A stretch of DNA of 64,000 nucleotides, from contig JAJEGS010000034.1 in assembly GCA_022819745.1 (NCBI GenBank), forward strand, positions 130,000 through 193,999, given 5' to 3'. The stretch's first letter is position 1. Each line of letters starts with the position of its first letter. The notes beneath the pieces were generated by a model that searched no databases, had not been told where the DNA came from, and worked only from the letters and a program-made list of their open reading frames with translations. Made by a program: the position numbers and the translations under genes. The DNA comes from Candidatus Latescibacterota bacterium. Lineage in GTDB: Bacteria > Latescibacterota > UBA2968 > UBA8231. Of this stretch, positions 34,704 through 45,127 are shown one piece after another.

Positions 34704-36106
34704 CGCGGCCCAACATCGTCTTCATTCTCATTGACGATATGGGCTGGAAGGATCTCGTCTGCTACGGCAGTTCCTTCTACGAAACGCCCAACATCGACCG
34801 CCTCGCCCGCGAGGGCATGCGCTTCACCGACGCGTACGCGGCCTGCCCGGTCTGCTCGCCGACCCGCGCCAGCATCCTCACCGGCAAGTATCCAGCCACC
34901 GTCGGCATCACCGACTGGATCGACGTGCACGGACACGTCCACCCAGCGCGTGGCCAGCTCGTCGATGTGCCGTATCTCAAGCAACTACCGACGCACGAGC
35001 ATTCGCTGGCCCGCGCTCTCAACGAGGGTGGCTATCAGACGTGGCACGTCGGCAAATGGCACTTGGGCGGCGACGGACACCTGCCCGAAGACCACGGCTT
35101 TGAGGTCAACATTGGCGGCGCGCACCAAGGCTCGCCCGGGCAGGGCGGGTACTTCAGCCCTTGGACCATCCCCCCGCTCGCCGACGCCGATGTCCCAGAG
35201 GGCACGTACCTAACCGACTACCTGACCGACCAAGTGCTCGACTTGATAAACAACCGGGACGAGCGGCCCTTCTTTTTAAATCTCTGGTACTACACCGTCC
35301 ACACGCCGATCCAAGCCAAACCAGAAAAAATCGCCAAGTACGAAGCCAAAGCCCGCGCCCTCGGCTTGGACCAAGTAGAAACTTTTGCCGAGGGAGAGTA
35401 CTTCCCCTGCGAGCACAAAAAGAACCAGCGCGTCAAACGGCGGCTCATCCAATCCGACCCGGTCTATGCGTCCATGATCGAGAGCCTCGACGAAAACTTA
35501 GGCCGCCTCTTCAACCTGCTCGACGCACTCGGCGAAACCGAAAACACCGCCGTGTTTTTCACCTCGGACAACGGCGGCCTCGCCACCTCCGAAAGCTCGC
35601 CGACCTGCAATGCGCCGCTGGCCGAGGGCAAGGGCTGGATGTACGAGGGCGGCACCCGCGAACCCTTGCTGGTGCGCTGGCCCGGCCGGGTCGCCGCCGG
35701 CAGCACCTGTCCAGTCCCAATAACCAGCCCCGACTTCTACCCAACGATCCTCGAACTGGCCGGCTTAGACCCCATCCCCGCACAGCACTGCGACGGCACC
35801 AACATCGCGCCGCTTATGCGCGGAGCCGAGTCCATTGAGCGCGAGGCCATCTTCTGGCACTACCCTCACTACGGCAATCAGGGCGGCACTCCCGGCTCGT
35901 CCGTGCGCTCCGGCGACTACAAGCTGATCGAGTTTTTTGAAGACGGGCGGCTGGAACTGTACAACCTGCGCGACGACATCGGCGAGGATCACAACCTAGC
36001 CGAGCAAATGCCGCAAATCCGCGACCGGCTGCACGCGCTGTTGCGCGAGTGGCGCGAAAAAGTGGAAGCCAAAATTTCCCAACCCAATCCCGATTGGCAG
36101 GGCTAA
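34700..36106 (+). CDS. Sulfatase (formylglycine-dependent arylsulfatase family)
   Basis: Hydrolyses sulfate esters, probably of glycans, 468 residues. IVFILIDDMGWKDL carries the paired metal-binding aspartates. C52 in VCSPTRAS is the formylglycine precursor in the canonical C-x-P-x-R. TWHVGKWHLGG and FFTSDNGG supply further active-site residues. No signal peptide is seen with the GTG start at 34700, which overlaps the peroxidase stop. A cytoplasmic location or a missed upstream start are the alternatives. Maturation needs a formylglycine-generating enzyme, not present in the window. Confidence 0.92.
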   Translation: MTRPNIVFILIDDMGWKDLVCYGSSFYETPNIDRLAREGMRFTDAYAACPVCSPTRASILTGKYPATVGITDWIDVHGHVHPARGQLVDVPYLKQLPTHEHSLARALNEGGYQTWHVGKWHLGGDGHLPEDHGFEVNIGGAHQGSPGQGGYFSPWTIPPLADADVPEGTYLTDYLTDQVLDLINNRDERPFFLNLWYYTVHTPIQAKPEKIAKYEAKARALGLDQVETFAEGEYFPCEHKKNQRVKRRLIQSDPVYASMIESLDENLGRLFNLLDALGETENTAVFFTSDNGGLATSESSPTCNAPLAEGKGWMYEGGTREPLLVRWPGRVAAGSTCPVPITSPDFYPTILELAGLDPIPAQHCDGTNIAPLMRGAESIEREAIFWHYPHYGNQGGTPGSSVRSGDYKLIEFFEDGRLELYNLRDDIGEDHNLAEQMPQIRDRLHALLREWREKVEAKISQPNPDWQG

Positions 36107-36146
36107 AGTGGTATGTTAAATTATCAAAAAACGGAGATCGCGGTCT

Positions 36147-37633
<1,487 letters not shown>

Positions 37634-37697
37634 CTAAATTGTTCGGTTGTCAGGGTGATAAAGTATAGTCAAGTTATCGTATTGGGAGGAACGCTAC

Positions 37698-37805
37698 GTG
37701 AGCAAGAATGAACTAGGCGAACACAGGTTGTCACTTGACAGCCCCTCAACCTCCTTCCACGACCACTGCACTATCCGTATGAGGAGCGAAAACGGCGAGG
37801 GCTGA
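37698..37805 (+). CDS. Possible 35-residue small protein upstream of the HTH-like gene
   Basis: GTG at 37698 has GGGAGGAA about 6 nt upstream. The frame encodes 35 residues (VSKNELGEHRLSLDSPSTSF and on) and stops at 37805, 2 bp before the ATG of the next gene. The tight spacing suggests translational coupling or a leader peptide. I know no family for it. Confidence 0.38.
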   Translation: MSKNELGEHRLSLDSPSTSFHDHCTIRMRSENGEG

Positions 37806-37807
37806 AA

Positions 37808-38338
37808 ATGCACGAGTACGAATTTACCTTGAAATTCAGCTTGCAAAACGCGCAAGCCGACCCGCAGGAGTACGTCGAGTCATTGGGTAAAGCCGGATGC
37901 GACGATGCCCTAATTGGCATTGGTCAATGCGGGCGCATCGCGTTCAGTTTTACGCGAGAATCGATATCTGCTTACGAAGCTGTCTCAAGTGCCATAAAAG
38001 ATATTCGCAAAGTGCTCCCCAATGCGAAACTGGTAGAAGCTGTTCCCGACCTTGTCGGGCTGACAGAGGTTGCCGAGCTATTGGGCTTCACGCGCCAGAA
38101 CATGCGCAAACTCATGATCCGCGCTGGTGCAACCTTTCCTGCACCAGTGCGCGATGGCAAACCGGCGATATGGCATCTATCTCAGATTCTGGCTTGGATG
38201 ACTAAGACTGGAAAATACGAGATCAACGAAGCGTTAATAGACGTTACAAAAACCAACATGATGTATAATGTTGCCATAGCAAGCCAAGATCTCGATCCTC
38301 AATTTCAACAAAAAATTATCCCACTGATTCGGGCGTGA
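37808..38338 (+). CDS. Putative DNA-binding protein with an HTH-like segment
   Basis: A 176-residue protein. The first 90 residues (YEFTLKFSLQNAQADPQEYV, then GCDDALIGIGQCGRIAFSF) form an alpha/beta domain. Residues 88-135 (VGLTEVAELLGFTRQNMRKL and KPAIWHLSQILAWM) look like an AlpA/MerR-type winged helix-turn-helix. I have seen similar uncharacterised proteins called simply DNA-binding protein in proteobacteria. It may form a small operon with the 35-residue frame upstream, and its stop overlaps the GTG of psd. Target unknown. Confidence 0.65.
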   Translation: MHEYEFTLKFSLQNAQADPQEYVESLGKAGCDDALIGIGQCGRIAFSFTRESISAYEAVSSAIKDIRKVLPNAKLVEAVPDLVGLTEVAELLGFTRQNMRKLMIRAGATFPAPVRDGKPAIWHLSQILAWMTKTGKYEINEALIDVTKTNMMYNVAIASQDLDPQFQQKIIPLIRA

Positions 38339-39240
38339 CTGGAACAGTCCCCACGCCAACCCGCTACCGCGACCGCCAAACCGGGTCTATAGTCGTCGAA
38401 CACGTCCCAGGGCAGTCCCTCCTCCGCTGGTTCTACACCACAAGCACGGGGCATCTTGTCTTTCGCACCGTCTTCAACCGACCCCTTTTCTCCCGCTTCT
38501 ACGGCTGGTGGAAGCAAACCACTTGGACTCGGCGTCAGATCCGTCCTTTTGTCGAGCGCTATCACATTGATCTCGACGAAATCGAACACCCCCTCAGCCA
38601 CTATTCCAGCTTCAACGACTTTTTCATTCGCCGCCTCAAACCCGGAGCTAGGCCCTGCGACCCCGACCCCGAGCGCCTCTGTTGCCCCGCCGATGGCAAG
38701 GTCCTCGTCTATCCGCAACTCGCAGCCGAGGACGTGCTGCCGGTCAAAAGCAACCAACTCTCGGCCCGCGAGCTCCTAGCCGAAGCAATCGACCCCACCC
38801 CATACCACGGCGGTGCCGCCCTCGTCGTCCGCCTCGCCCCCTACGACTATCACCGCTTCCACTTCCCCGCCGACGGCCAAGTAGGTCAAACCCAGTGGAT
38901 CGACGGTACCTACCACTCGGTCAACCCCATTGCCCTCGCCCGCGTGCCCGACGTTTTCCACCGCAACCGGCGCTCCGTCTGCGAGTTGACGACGCCCACC
39001 TTCGGCAAGATTGCTTACATCGAGGTTGGTGCTATCAACGTCGCCAGCATCGTCCAGACGTACTCAATAGGGCCTTGCGAGCGCGGCCAAGAAAAGGGCT
39101 TTTTCCAATTCGGCGGCTCGACCGTCGTGCTGCTTTTCGAGCCGGGGGCGATAGTCTTTGACAGCGATCTAGTCGCCGACTCTGCGGCCGGCTTAGAGGT
39201 ACACGTCCCCACCGGAGCCGGCGTCGGCATCCGCGCTTGA
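38335..39240 (+). CDS. psd: Phosphatidylserine decarboxylase
   Basis: Makes phosphatidylethanolamine from phosphatidylserine at the inner membrane, 301 residues. FFIRRLKPGARP, PADGKV, RLAPYDYHRFHFPADG and the autocleavage motif FGGSTVVLLF are present. S262 in GGST becomes the pyruvoyl group after self-cleavage into beta and alpha chains. The start is GTG at 38335, overlapping the preceding stop. About 30 residues precede the usual start and are weakly hydrophobic. Confidence 0.93.
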   Translation: MTGTVPTPTRYRDRQTGSIVVEHVPGQSLLRWFYTTSTGHLVFRTVFNRPLFSRFYGWWKQTTWTRRQIRPFVERYHIDLDEIEHPLSHYSSFNDFFIRRLKPGARPCDPDPERLCCPADGKVLVYPQLAAEDVLPVKSNQLSARELLAEAIDPTPYHGGAALVVRLAPYDYHRFHFPADGQVGQTQWIDGTYHSVNPIALARVPDVFHRNRRSVCELTTPTFGKIAYIEVGAINVASIVQTYSIGPCERGQEKGFFQFGGSTVVLLFEPGAIVFDSDLVADSAAGLEVHVPTGAGVGIRA

Positions 39241-39301
39241 CCTGCTCCAGCGGCTTCGACAAATTTCCCGCTCTGCAACCCCTTACTTCTGGAGACCACT
39301 T

Positions 39302-40273
39302 ATGTCCCTGCAAATGCGCGTAGGTCTAGGCCAGTTCAACGAACTCACCGACGAAAAGCTCGCCTTTATCAAGCAAATGGGCTGCGACGATTTCCTGATG
39401 AATACCCCCAAACTCCCCGGCGACAAGCAGTGGGAATACTCCGACTTGGCCGCCCACAAAAAGCGGGCCGACGACGCCGAGCTGCGGCTGATGGCGCTGG
39501 AAAACGTGCCCACATCGTTTTACGACCAGATCATGCTCGGCCAAAGCGGCCGCGAAGAACAGCTCCAGCACATGATCACCACCGTGCGCAACATGGGCAA
39601 GGCCGGCATCCCGATCCTCGGCTACCACTGGATCCCCAACAGCGTCTGGCGCACGCCCGAGCCAGCGACCTTGCGCGGCGGTGCTCGCGCCACCCGCTTT
39701 GCCCTCGCCGAACACGACCCCGAAGAACTGACCCACGGCCGCGTCTTCACCCACGAGGAGATGTGGGAAAACTACTGCTGGTACTTGGAGCGCATCTTGC
39801 CCATAGCCGAGGAAGCTGACGTGCGCCTAGCCCTGCACCCGGACGACCCACCCACCGGCACGACCCTCGGCGGCATAGCGCGGATATGCAGTTCGTTCGA
39901 CGACTTCAAGCGCAACATGGACACCTTCGACAGCCCGCATCACGGCCTCGACTTCTGCATGGGGTGCTGGTCGGAGATGGGCGGCCACGACAGCGTCATC
40001 CGCGCCGTCCGCCACTTCGGCGGGCAAAAGAAAATCATCTACATTCACTTCCGCGACGTCATCGGGCCAGTAGAGGACTTCCACGAGACCTTCATCGACT
40101 GCGGCCAAGTCGATACCTTCGAGGTAGTAAAGACGCTCAAGGCGGTCGGTTTCGACGGCTTTATGATCACCGATCACGTGCCCCATATCGTCGATGACTC
40201 GCCTTGGGGACACAGGGGGCGCGCCCATTGCGTGGGCTTCATGCAGGCCCTCATCCAAGTGGTCAACACGTAG
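39302..40273 (+). CDS. Mannonate dehydratase-like TIM-barrel protein (second copy)
   Basis: Paralogue of the UxuA-like protein at 18800, 323 residues. Shared segments include LALHPDDPP, IYIHFRDVIGP and MITDHVPH, at equivalent places. The N-terminal part differs (MRVGLGQFNELTDEKLAFIK). The region around GGHDSVIRAVRHFG replaces the corresponding loop. The role is probably in sugar-acid dehydration or isomerisation. Its stop codon is within the family D palindrome 40271-40298. Confidence 0.78.
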   Translation: MSLQMRVGLGQFNELTDEKLAFIKQMGCDDFLMNTPKLPGDKQWEYSDLAAHKKRADDAELRLMALENVPTSFYDQIMLGQSGREEQLQHMITTVRNMGKAGIPILGYHWIPNSVWRTPEPATLRGGARATRFALAEHDPEELTHGRVFTHEEMWENYCWYLERILPIAEEADVRLALHPDDPPTGTTLGGIARICSSFDDFKRNMDTFDSPHHGLDFCMGCWSEMGGHDSVIRAVRHFGGQKKIIYIHFRDVIGPVEDFHETFIDCGQVDTFEVVKTLKAVGFDGFMITDHVPHIVDDSPWGHRGRAHCVGFMQALIQVVNT

Positions 40274-40298
40274 GGGGCGGTTTACAAACCGCCCCCTA
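40271..40298. terminator. Palindrome between convergent genes (family D), likely bidirectional terminator
   Basis: TAGGGGGCGGTTT pairs with AAACCGCCCCCTA around a 2-base loop, a 13-bp stem. It contains the stop codons of both convergent genes (40271-40273 and 40282-40284). A poly-U tract is missing, so factor-independent termination would be weak. The same repeat occurs at 22244-22266. Confidence 0.5.
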
Positions 40299-41349
40299 CC
40301 CAATCGGCTAGTTTCTCATGCTGGAAAATCATGGTCTCTTGGATGCTCGATAGCCGTCCTTTTCCCGCTGCTTTAGCCCGTTGGTACATGGCGTGGGCAA
40401 TGGCCACATCGACATACGCTAGACCCACTGCATTGAAATAGACCCGCTCCTCGGCTGTTTCCCTGCCGCCCTTTTCGCCAGCAACGACCTCGACCAAATT
40501 CGCGTAAACATCCTCGTCGGACAGCTCGCCATCCTTGTACATGCGACTGAGCGTTTGCGTTCTATGCTTTACGGTCTCCCAATCGTCGCACACAATTTTA
40601 TCGCATTGTTTCGCCACTTCATATTCGTCCTCCCAGCCGCCGATATGGCTGTAGAAGGCTCCGGGCTTCATCCACGCCGCTTTGAGCAGAGGCGCTTGCG
40701 CACTAGTGGCAGTGACGAGAATATCGGCACCCTCCATGGCCCGCTGTGCATTCTCATCAGAGGCAACAAAGCGAAGATCGCCAAAGAGGGGCCTCATCTC
40801 TTCGACGAACTGCCTTTCTTCGTGGGCATGCTTGGCGGAAATTCGGCACTCCTCAAGGGTTGGGACCGCTGTCTTCATGGCAATTAAGTGCATCTTGGCC
40901 TGCTCGCCCGCGCCTATGAAAGCAATGCTTGTGGAATCCGGCTTGGCGAAATGCTTTGCAGCAATGGCACCCATCGCGCCCACGCGCACATTTGAGCAAA
41001 GGGTGCCGTCCATGAAAGCAATGGGGAATCCCCTCTCAATCTCGGATAGTATGATCACAGCAGAGAGGTTCTGCACACCGTACTGCTCGGGATTGTTGGG
41101 AAATACAGATACCCATTTGACTCCGCAGACCTTTTCGGGCAACAGCGTTGCCGGTAGACAGTTGATGCGCTCTTGGGTACTGTCGTTGAAAATCTGGACA
41201 ACTTTTTCTGGAAAAAGGATCTCATCTCTGCGGAAGGCGAGCATGGCGTTTTCCGCCGCGCTCATGGCCAAGCGCATATCCAAACATCCGGCTTGAAGGA
41301 GGTCCTCCTGCGAAAGAAAGAGACATTCGATGCGATTCTTATCCGTCAT
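40282..41349 (-). CDS. Ornithine cyclodeaminase/mu-crystallin family protein
   Basis: NAD(P)-dependent enzyme, 355 residues. The dinucleotide-binding turn is IAFIGAGEQAKMHL; LCSNVRVGAMGAIAAKHFA and GADILVTATSAQAPLL are family hallmarks. Substrates of relatives include ornithine, alanine, ketimines and N-[(2S)-2-amino-2-carboxyethyl]-glutamate; which one applies here is unknown. The C-terminal DWVGGGL is encoded by part of the family D repeat. A 42-bp piece of this 3' end is duplicated at 42326-42368. Confidence 0.87.
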   Translation of the reverse strand: MTDKNRIECLFLSQEDLLQAGCLDMRLAMSAAENAMLAFRRDEILFPEKVVQIFNDSTQERINCLPATLLPEKVCGVKWVSVFPNNPEQYGVQNLSAVIILSEIERGFPIAFMDGTLCSNVRVGAMGAIAAKHFAKPDSTSIAFIGAGEQAKMHLIAMKTAVPTLEECRISAKHAHEERQFVEEMRPLFGDLRFVASDENAQRAMEGADILVTATSAQAPLLKAAWMKPGAFYSHIGGWEDEYEVAKQCDKIVCDDWETVKHRTQTLSRMYKDGELSDEDVYANLVEVVAGEKGGRETAEERVYFNAVGLAYVDVAIAHAMYQRAKAAGKGRLSSIQETMIFQHEKLADWVGGGL

Positions 41350-41453
41350 AGTTTCGCCTTTCTCGTGGCCTGTTTAATTTTGCTGGAAACTATCTGACGC
41401 ATAAACAATAATCCATAGGGCATTTTCATCAAATCAGACCGCCACACTCACCA

Positions 41454-42254
41454 ATGGCTTCCCAACAAAGAGCAAGTCTCCTCCTTGCACTCCTGCTCGT
41501 CACCCCGGCCCTAGCCCAAGACGAGCGCCCCTCTGTATCAATCCCCCAGCCCGAGCGCCAGCGCTCGACGCCGACACTAGGCAGCCCCTTGACTATCGTC
41601 CAAGTGAGCTACAAATACGCGATCAAGGAGCGCGACTACCTCTCGCTGGCCGCACAGGAACTGGTGAAGTACACCCGCACATCAACCCATCTCGAAGTGC
41701 CACTGCACTCGCAAGTCCTCTCCCTCGACGACCCTCGTATCGCGGACGCGCTGATGCTCTATATGACCGGCTTTGACTGCGTCATGCGCATAGACGAGCA
41801 AGAAAAAAAGGGCCTCTCCCACTACCTGCGCAGTGGCGGCTTGCTCTTTGCCGAGGATATTTTGCCCCTAGAGACGAATTTTCGCACATCCGCTGGCGTA
41901 GCCGGCACTCCCTTCGACCAGCAGTTCAAGACCCTGCTCAAAGACCCACAAGTCCTCGGCAGTAGGGGAGGCCACTGGCGCAAGCTACCCAAGAATGATC
42001 CGCTCTACTCGGCCTATTTCGATTTCCCCGATGGGCCGCCCTTAAGCGGCACAAACCGGGGCAACGTCTTCGCCTTGGAAGCCATAGAATTCAAAGGTCG
42101 AATCGCCGTTATCTTCAGCGACCTCAACATTAGCTGGTTCTGGGCCAACCGCGACGCCGAAGGCCGCGACCGCAGCTTGCAGTTCGGCACCAACCTCTTG
42201 ATCTGTGCGCTGGCGCAAAAATACGCCGGCCAGCCACTGCCCTTCAGGCGCTGA
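41454..42254 (+). CDS. Secreted DUF4159-domain protein (first of tandem pair)
   Basis: Exported protein, 266 residues. Residues 1-22 form a signal peptide ending in ALAQD. LTIVQVSYKYAI begins the DUF4159 domain; LSHYLRSGGLLFAED, FDQQFKTLL and LPKNDPLYSAYFDFPDGPP are family motifs, ending FGTNLLICAL. DUF4159 domains have a glutamine-amidotransferase-like fold and are common in Planctomycetes and relatives, without a known function. A close paralogue follows at 42358. Confidence 0.8.
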   Translation: MASQQRASLLLALLLVTPALAQDERPSVSIPQPERQRSTPTLGSPLTIVQVSYKYAIKERDYLSLAAQELVKYTRTSTHLEVPLHSQVLSLDDPRIADALMLYMTGFDCVMRIDEQEKKGLSHYLRSGGLLFAEDILPLETNFRTSAGVAGTPFDQQFKTLLKDPQVLGSRGGHWRKLPKNDPLYSAYFDFPDGPPLSGTNRGNVFALEAIEFKGRIAVIFSDLNISWFWANRDAEGRDRSLQFGTNLLICALAQKYAGQPLPFRR

Positions 42255-42325
42255 AATGGACACGGTGCGGCGCGCTCCGTCCTCGGCTGCTTGCTATACG
42301 TGCAGCCTCAAGACTTAAGACTCAT

Positions 42326-42368
42326 CCAATCGGCTAGTTGCTCATGCTGGGAAAATCATGGTGTCTTG
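42326..42368. repeat. Duplicated 3' end of the ornithine cyclodeaminase-like gene
   Basis: About 42 bp (CCAATCGGCTAGTT at its left end) match 40300-40341 at about 90%. It is out of context here, between two DUF4159 genes, and provides the start codon region of the second one. Confidence 0.75.
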
Positions 42369-43170
42369 CAAGCACATATCCAAACTCCTTCTTGCACTCC
42401 TGCTCGCCATCCCGACCCTAGCCCAAGACGAGCGCCCCCCTGTATCGATCCCCCAACCCAAGCGCCAGCGCTCGACGCCAACTCCCGATAGCACTTCGAC
42501 TATCGTCCAAATAGAGTACAACTACGCTATCAAGGATCGGGACTACCTCTTGTCGGCCCCCGAGGAACTAGTGCGTTTCATCCGTGCGGAGACCGAACTC
42601 GAAGTGTCGCTAAGCTGGCGCATTCTCGCCCTGCACGACCGGAGCATTATGGACGCGCTGATGCTCTATATGACCGGCTGCGACGGGGAGATGCGCATAA
42701 CCCAGCCAGAAAAGAAAAACCTCGCTCAATACCTGCAAAACGGCGGCCTGCTCTTCGCCGAGGACATCCTGCCCCTCGGAGCGAATCTCCGCCGCAGTCG
42801 AGGCGGTGCCGGCATAGCCGGTACCGCCTTCGACCAGCAGTTCAAGACCCTGCTCAAAGACCCGCAAGTCCTCGGCAGTAAGGGAAAGGACTGGCGCAAG
42901 CTGCCCAAGAACGATCCGCTCTATTCGGCCTATTTCGACTTCTCCGACGGACCACCCCTAAGCGGCATCAGCCAAGGCAACGTCTCTGCCTTAGAAGCTA
43001 TCGAGATCAAAGGCCGGACCGCGGTTATCTTCAGCGATCTCAACATTAGCTGGTTCTGGGCCAGTCACAACGCCCCAGGCCGCAATCGCAGCCTGCAATT
43101 TGGCACCAACCTCGTGGTCTTTGCACTGATTCAAAAATACGCCGGCCGACGACTGCCTGTCAGGCGCTGA
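42358..43170 (+). CDS. Secreted DUF4159-domain protein (second of tandem pair)
   Basis: Paralogue of the preceding gene, 270 residues, with the same order of segments (LAQYLQNGGLLFAED, FDQQFKTLL, FSDLNISWFW). It contains a small insertion near residue 143 (RRSRGGAG). The signal peptide is MVSCKHISKLLLALLLAIPTL. The first codons MVSC come from a fragment of the ornithine cyclodeaminase-like gene, so the start region was formed by recombination. It is followed after 1 bp by a transporter gene, suggesting co-transcription. Confidence 0.8.
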   Translation: MVSCKHISKLLLALLLAIPTLAQDERPPVSIPQPKRQRSTPTPDSTSTIVQIEYNYAIKDRDYLLSAPEELVRFIRAETELEVSLSWRILALHDRSIMDALMLYMTGCDGEMRITQPEKKNLAQYLQNGGLLFAEDILPLGANLRRSRGGAGIAGTAFDQQFKTLLKDPQVLGSKGKDWRKLPKNDPLYSAYFDFSDGPPLSGISQGNVSALEAIEIKGRTAVIFSDLNISWFWASHNAPGRNRSLQFGTNLVVFALIQKYAGRRLPVRR

Positions 43171-43171
43171 T

Positions 43172-44065
43172 ATGAACACTGCTACGGCGCACTCCGCCCA
43201 AGTCCGCGCCGATCTCCTGCTCCTGCTCACAGCTCTGATCTGGGGCTTTGCCTTCGTCGCCCAACGCGCTGGCATGGAGCATGTCGGCCCCTTCTTCTTC
43301 AATGGCGTGCGCTTCGCCCTCGGCTGCTTGCCGCTTTTGCCTTTTATCCTGCGAACCGCCGCCACACCGCTCGCATCCCGCCTCCGCCACGCCCTCCGAG
43401 GAGGCCTACTCGCCGGGCTTTTTCTCTTTACCGCCGCTTCCCTGCAACAAGTCGGCATCGTCTATACTACGGCCGGCAAGGCCGGGTTCATCACCGGGCT
43501 ATACGTAATTCTGGTACCAATCCTCGGTCTCTTGCTACGGCATCGCAGTCGCCGCAGCACTTGGACCGGCGCTCTGGTGGCGACCAGCGGTCTGTACCTG
43601 CTGAGTGTGGAGCCGCCACTGGCCATTGCCCGCGGCGACGCGCTCGTACTCGTGAGCGCGTTCTTTTGGGCCGGGCACGTGTTGGTCATCGGCAGCCTCT
43701 CGCGTCAGCTCGATTGGGCGATGCTGGCTTTTTTGCAATTCTTCGTCTGCTCGCTACTCAGCACAGCCGTCGCCATCGGCACCGAGCCTATCGCCCTGCA
43801 ACCGCTCGTCGATGCGGCCGTACCCGTGTTTTACGGAGGCGTCATGTCGGTGGGCGTGGCCTATACTTTGCAGGTAGTGGCTCAGCGGCGAGCGGCCCCC
43901 GGCCACGCGGCCATCATCCTCAGTCTGGAGACGGTTTTCGCCGCGTTGGGGGGATGGCTTTTGCTAGACGAGGAAATGCCCTTGCGCGGGCTGGTCGGCT
44001 GTGGGCTGATGTTTGCGGGGATGCTGATCTCGCAGGTGGGACTGGGACGGCGGTCTAAAACATAA
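43172..44065 (+). CDS. DMT superfamily (EamA) transporter
   Basis: Inner-membrane protein, 297 residues, with about ten hydrophobic helices in two EamA repeats. LIWGFAFVAQRAGMEHVGPF in the first repeat and AIILSLETVFAALGGWLLL in the second are characteristic of the family. Substrates of such carriers are usually amino acids or metabolites, moved outwards; none can be named here. The ATG at 43172 is 1 bp after the previous stop. Confidence 0.9.
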   Translation: MNTATAHSAQVRADLLLLLTALIWGFAFVAQRAGMEHVGPFFFNGVRFALGCLPLLPFILRTAATPLASRLRHALRGGLLAGLFLFTAASLQQVGIVYTTAGKAGFITGLYVILVPILGLLLRHRSRRSTWTGALVATSGLYLLSVEPPLAIARGDALVLVSAFFWAGHVLVIGSLSRQLDWAMLAFLQFFVCSLLSTAVAIGTEPIALQPLVDAAVPVFYGGVMSVGVAYTLQVVAQRRAAPGHAAIILSLETVFAALGGWLLLDEEMPLRGLVGCGLMFAGMLISQVGLGRRSKT

Positions 44066-44152
44066 GCCCCATTGCTCCCCGAAGAGAGCCGCTCTATACT
44101 ATGCCGTTCAAGCGGACCCACGCCAAACTCCCCACCCAGAGAAAGGACCAAA

Positions 44153-45121
44153 ATGTCGGACAACGCACCCAAGGGCGCACTGACCAACCCGTTCGCCCTC
44201 AGCAGTGACGACGGCTACACCTGGCTCAAGGGCAACCTCCACTCGCACACGACCAACTCCGACGGCAAAGCTGCGCCCCAGGAGCGGCTCGACGGCTATG
44301 TCGGCCAAGGCTACGACTTCCTCTGCCTGTCCGACCACCACAAAATCACCTTTACCGATACCGTCCAAGCCCCAAGCGACTTCGTGCTCGTCCAAGGGGC
44401 CGAACTGCACCCGGACAATCCCTTCGGCGGCCAGCGGCACCACTTCGTCTGCATCAATATTCACGAGGACATGGACGCGGCGAAAATGCCGCCTCAGCAC
44501 GTCATCGACGAGGTCCGCCGCCAAGGCGGTGCGGTCTGGCTAGCCCACCCCCATTGGAGTTCGGTCAACATCCTGCGCGACGCGGTACCTCTTTCAGGAT
44601 TCGCCGGCATTGAGGTCTTCAACACCACCTGCCGCTGCGCCGGACGCGGCGAGTCGAGCGTGCATTGGGACGACTGGATGGATCTAGAGAATCGCCTCTA
44701 CCCCGCGCTGGCCAACGACGATTCGCACGCCCTCGAAGCCGACCAGCGCGACACGTACCAAGGCTGGACTTATGTCCGCGTCAAAGAGCGCACCGCCGAC
44801 GCAGTCGTCGCCGCCCTAGTCGCAGGCGCGTCATACGGCAGCACTGGCCCCGCAATCCACGACATCCAGCTCCGCCGCACCGACCGCGAAGGCGACGACC
44901 GCACCCAAGTCGAAGCCACGGTGTCCTGCTCGTCGGCGCAGCGCATCGTCGCAGTGTCCGATTCTTTCGGCACCGAGTACCATCAGCACGGTGCCCTCTT
45001 CGAGACCGCGACCTTTGCGCTCAGGGCCAACGCCCGCTGGGTGCGCCTCGAGATCATCGACGAACGCGGCCAAAAGGCCTGGTCCAATCCCTTTGATCTG
45101 ACCGCACTCGAACGGGCCTGA
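44153..45121 (+). CDS. PHP-domain phosphoesterase-like protein
   Basis: Metal-dependent phosphoesterase of the PHP superfamily, 322 residues. GNLHSHTTNSDGK provides the HxH and D ligands; FLCLSDHHKI, AVWLAHPHW and ALANDDSHA provide the later histidines and aspartates. The last 90 residues form a beta-sandwich after the PHP domain (HDIQLRRTDREGDDRTQVEA). I took the ATG at 44153, with AAAGGA upstream, rather than the one at 44072, which would add a non-conserved stretch. Possible substrates include histidinol phosphate or nucleotides; unknown here. Confidence 0.83.
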   Translation: MSDNAPKGALTNPFALSSDDGYTWLKGNLHSHTTNSDGKAAPQERLDGYVGQGYDFLCLSDHHKITFTDTVQAPSDFVLVQGAELHPDNPFGGQRHHFVCINIHEDMDAAKMPPQHVIDEVRRQGGAVWLAHPHWSSVNILRDAVPLSGFAGIEVFNTTCRCAGRGESSVHWDDWMDLENRLYPALANDDSHALEADQRDTYQGWTYVRVKERTADAVVAALVAGASYGSTGPAIHDIQLRRTDREGDDRTQVEATVSCSSAQRIVAVSDSFGTEYHQHGALFETATFALRANARWVRLEIIDERGQKAWSNPFDLTALERA

Positions 45122-45127
45122 TCGAGT

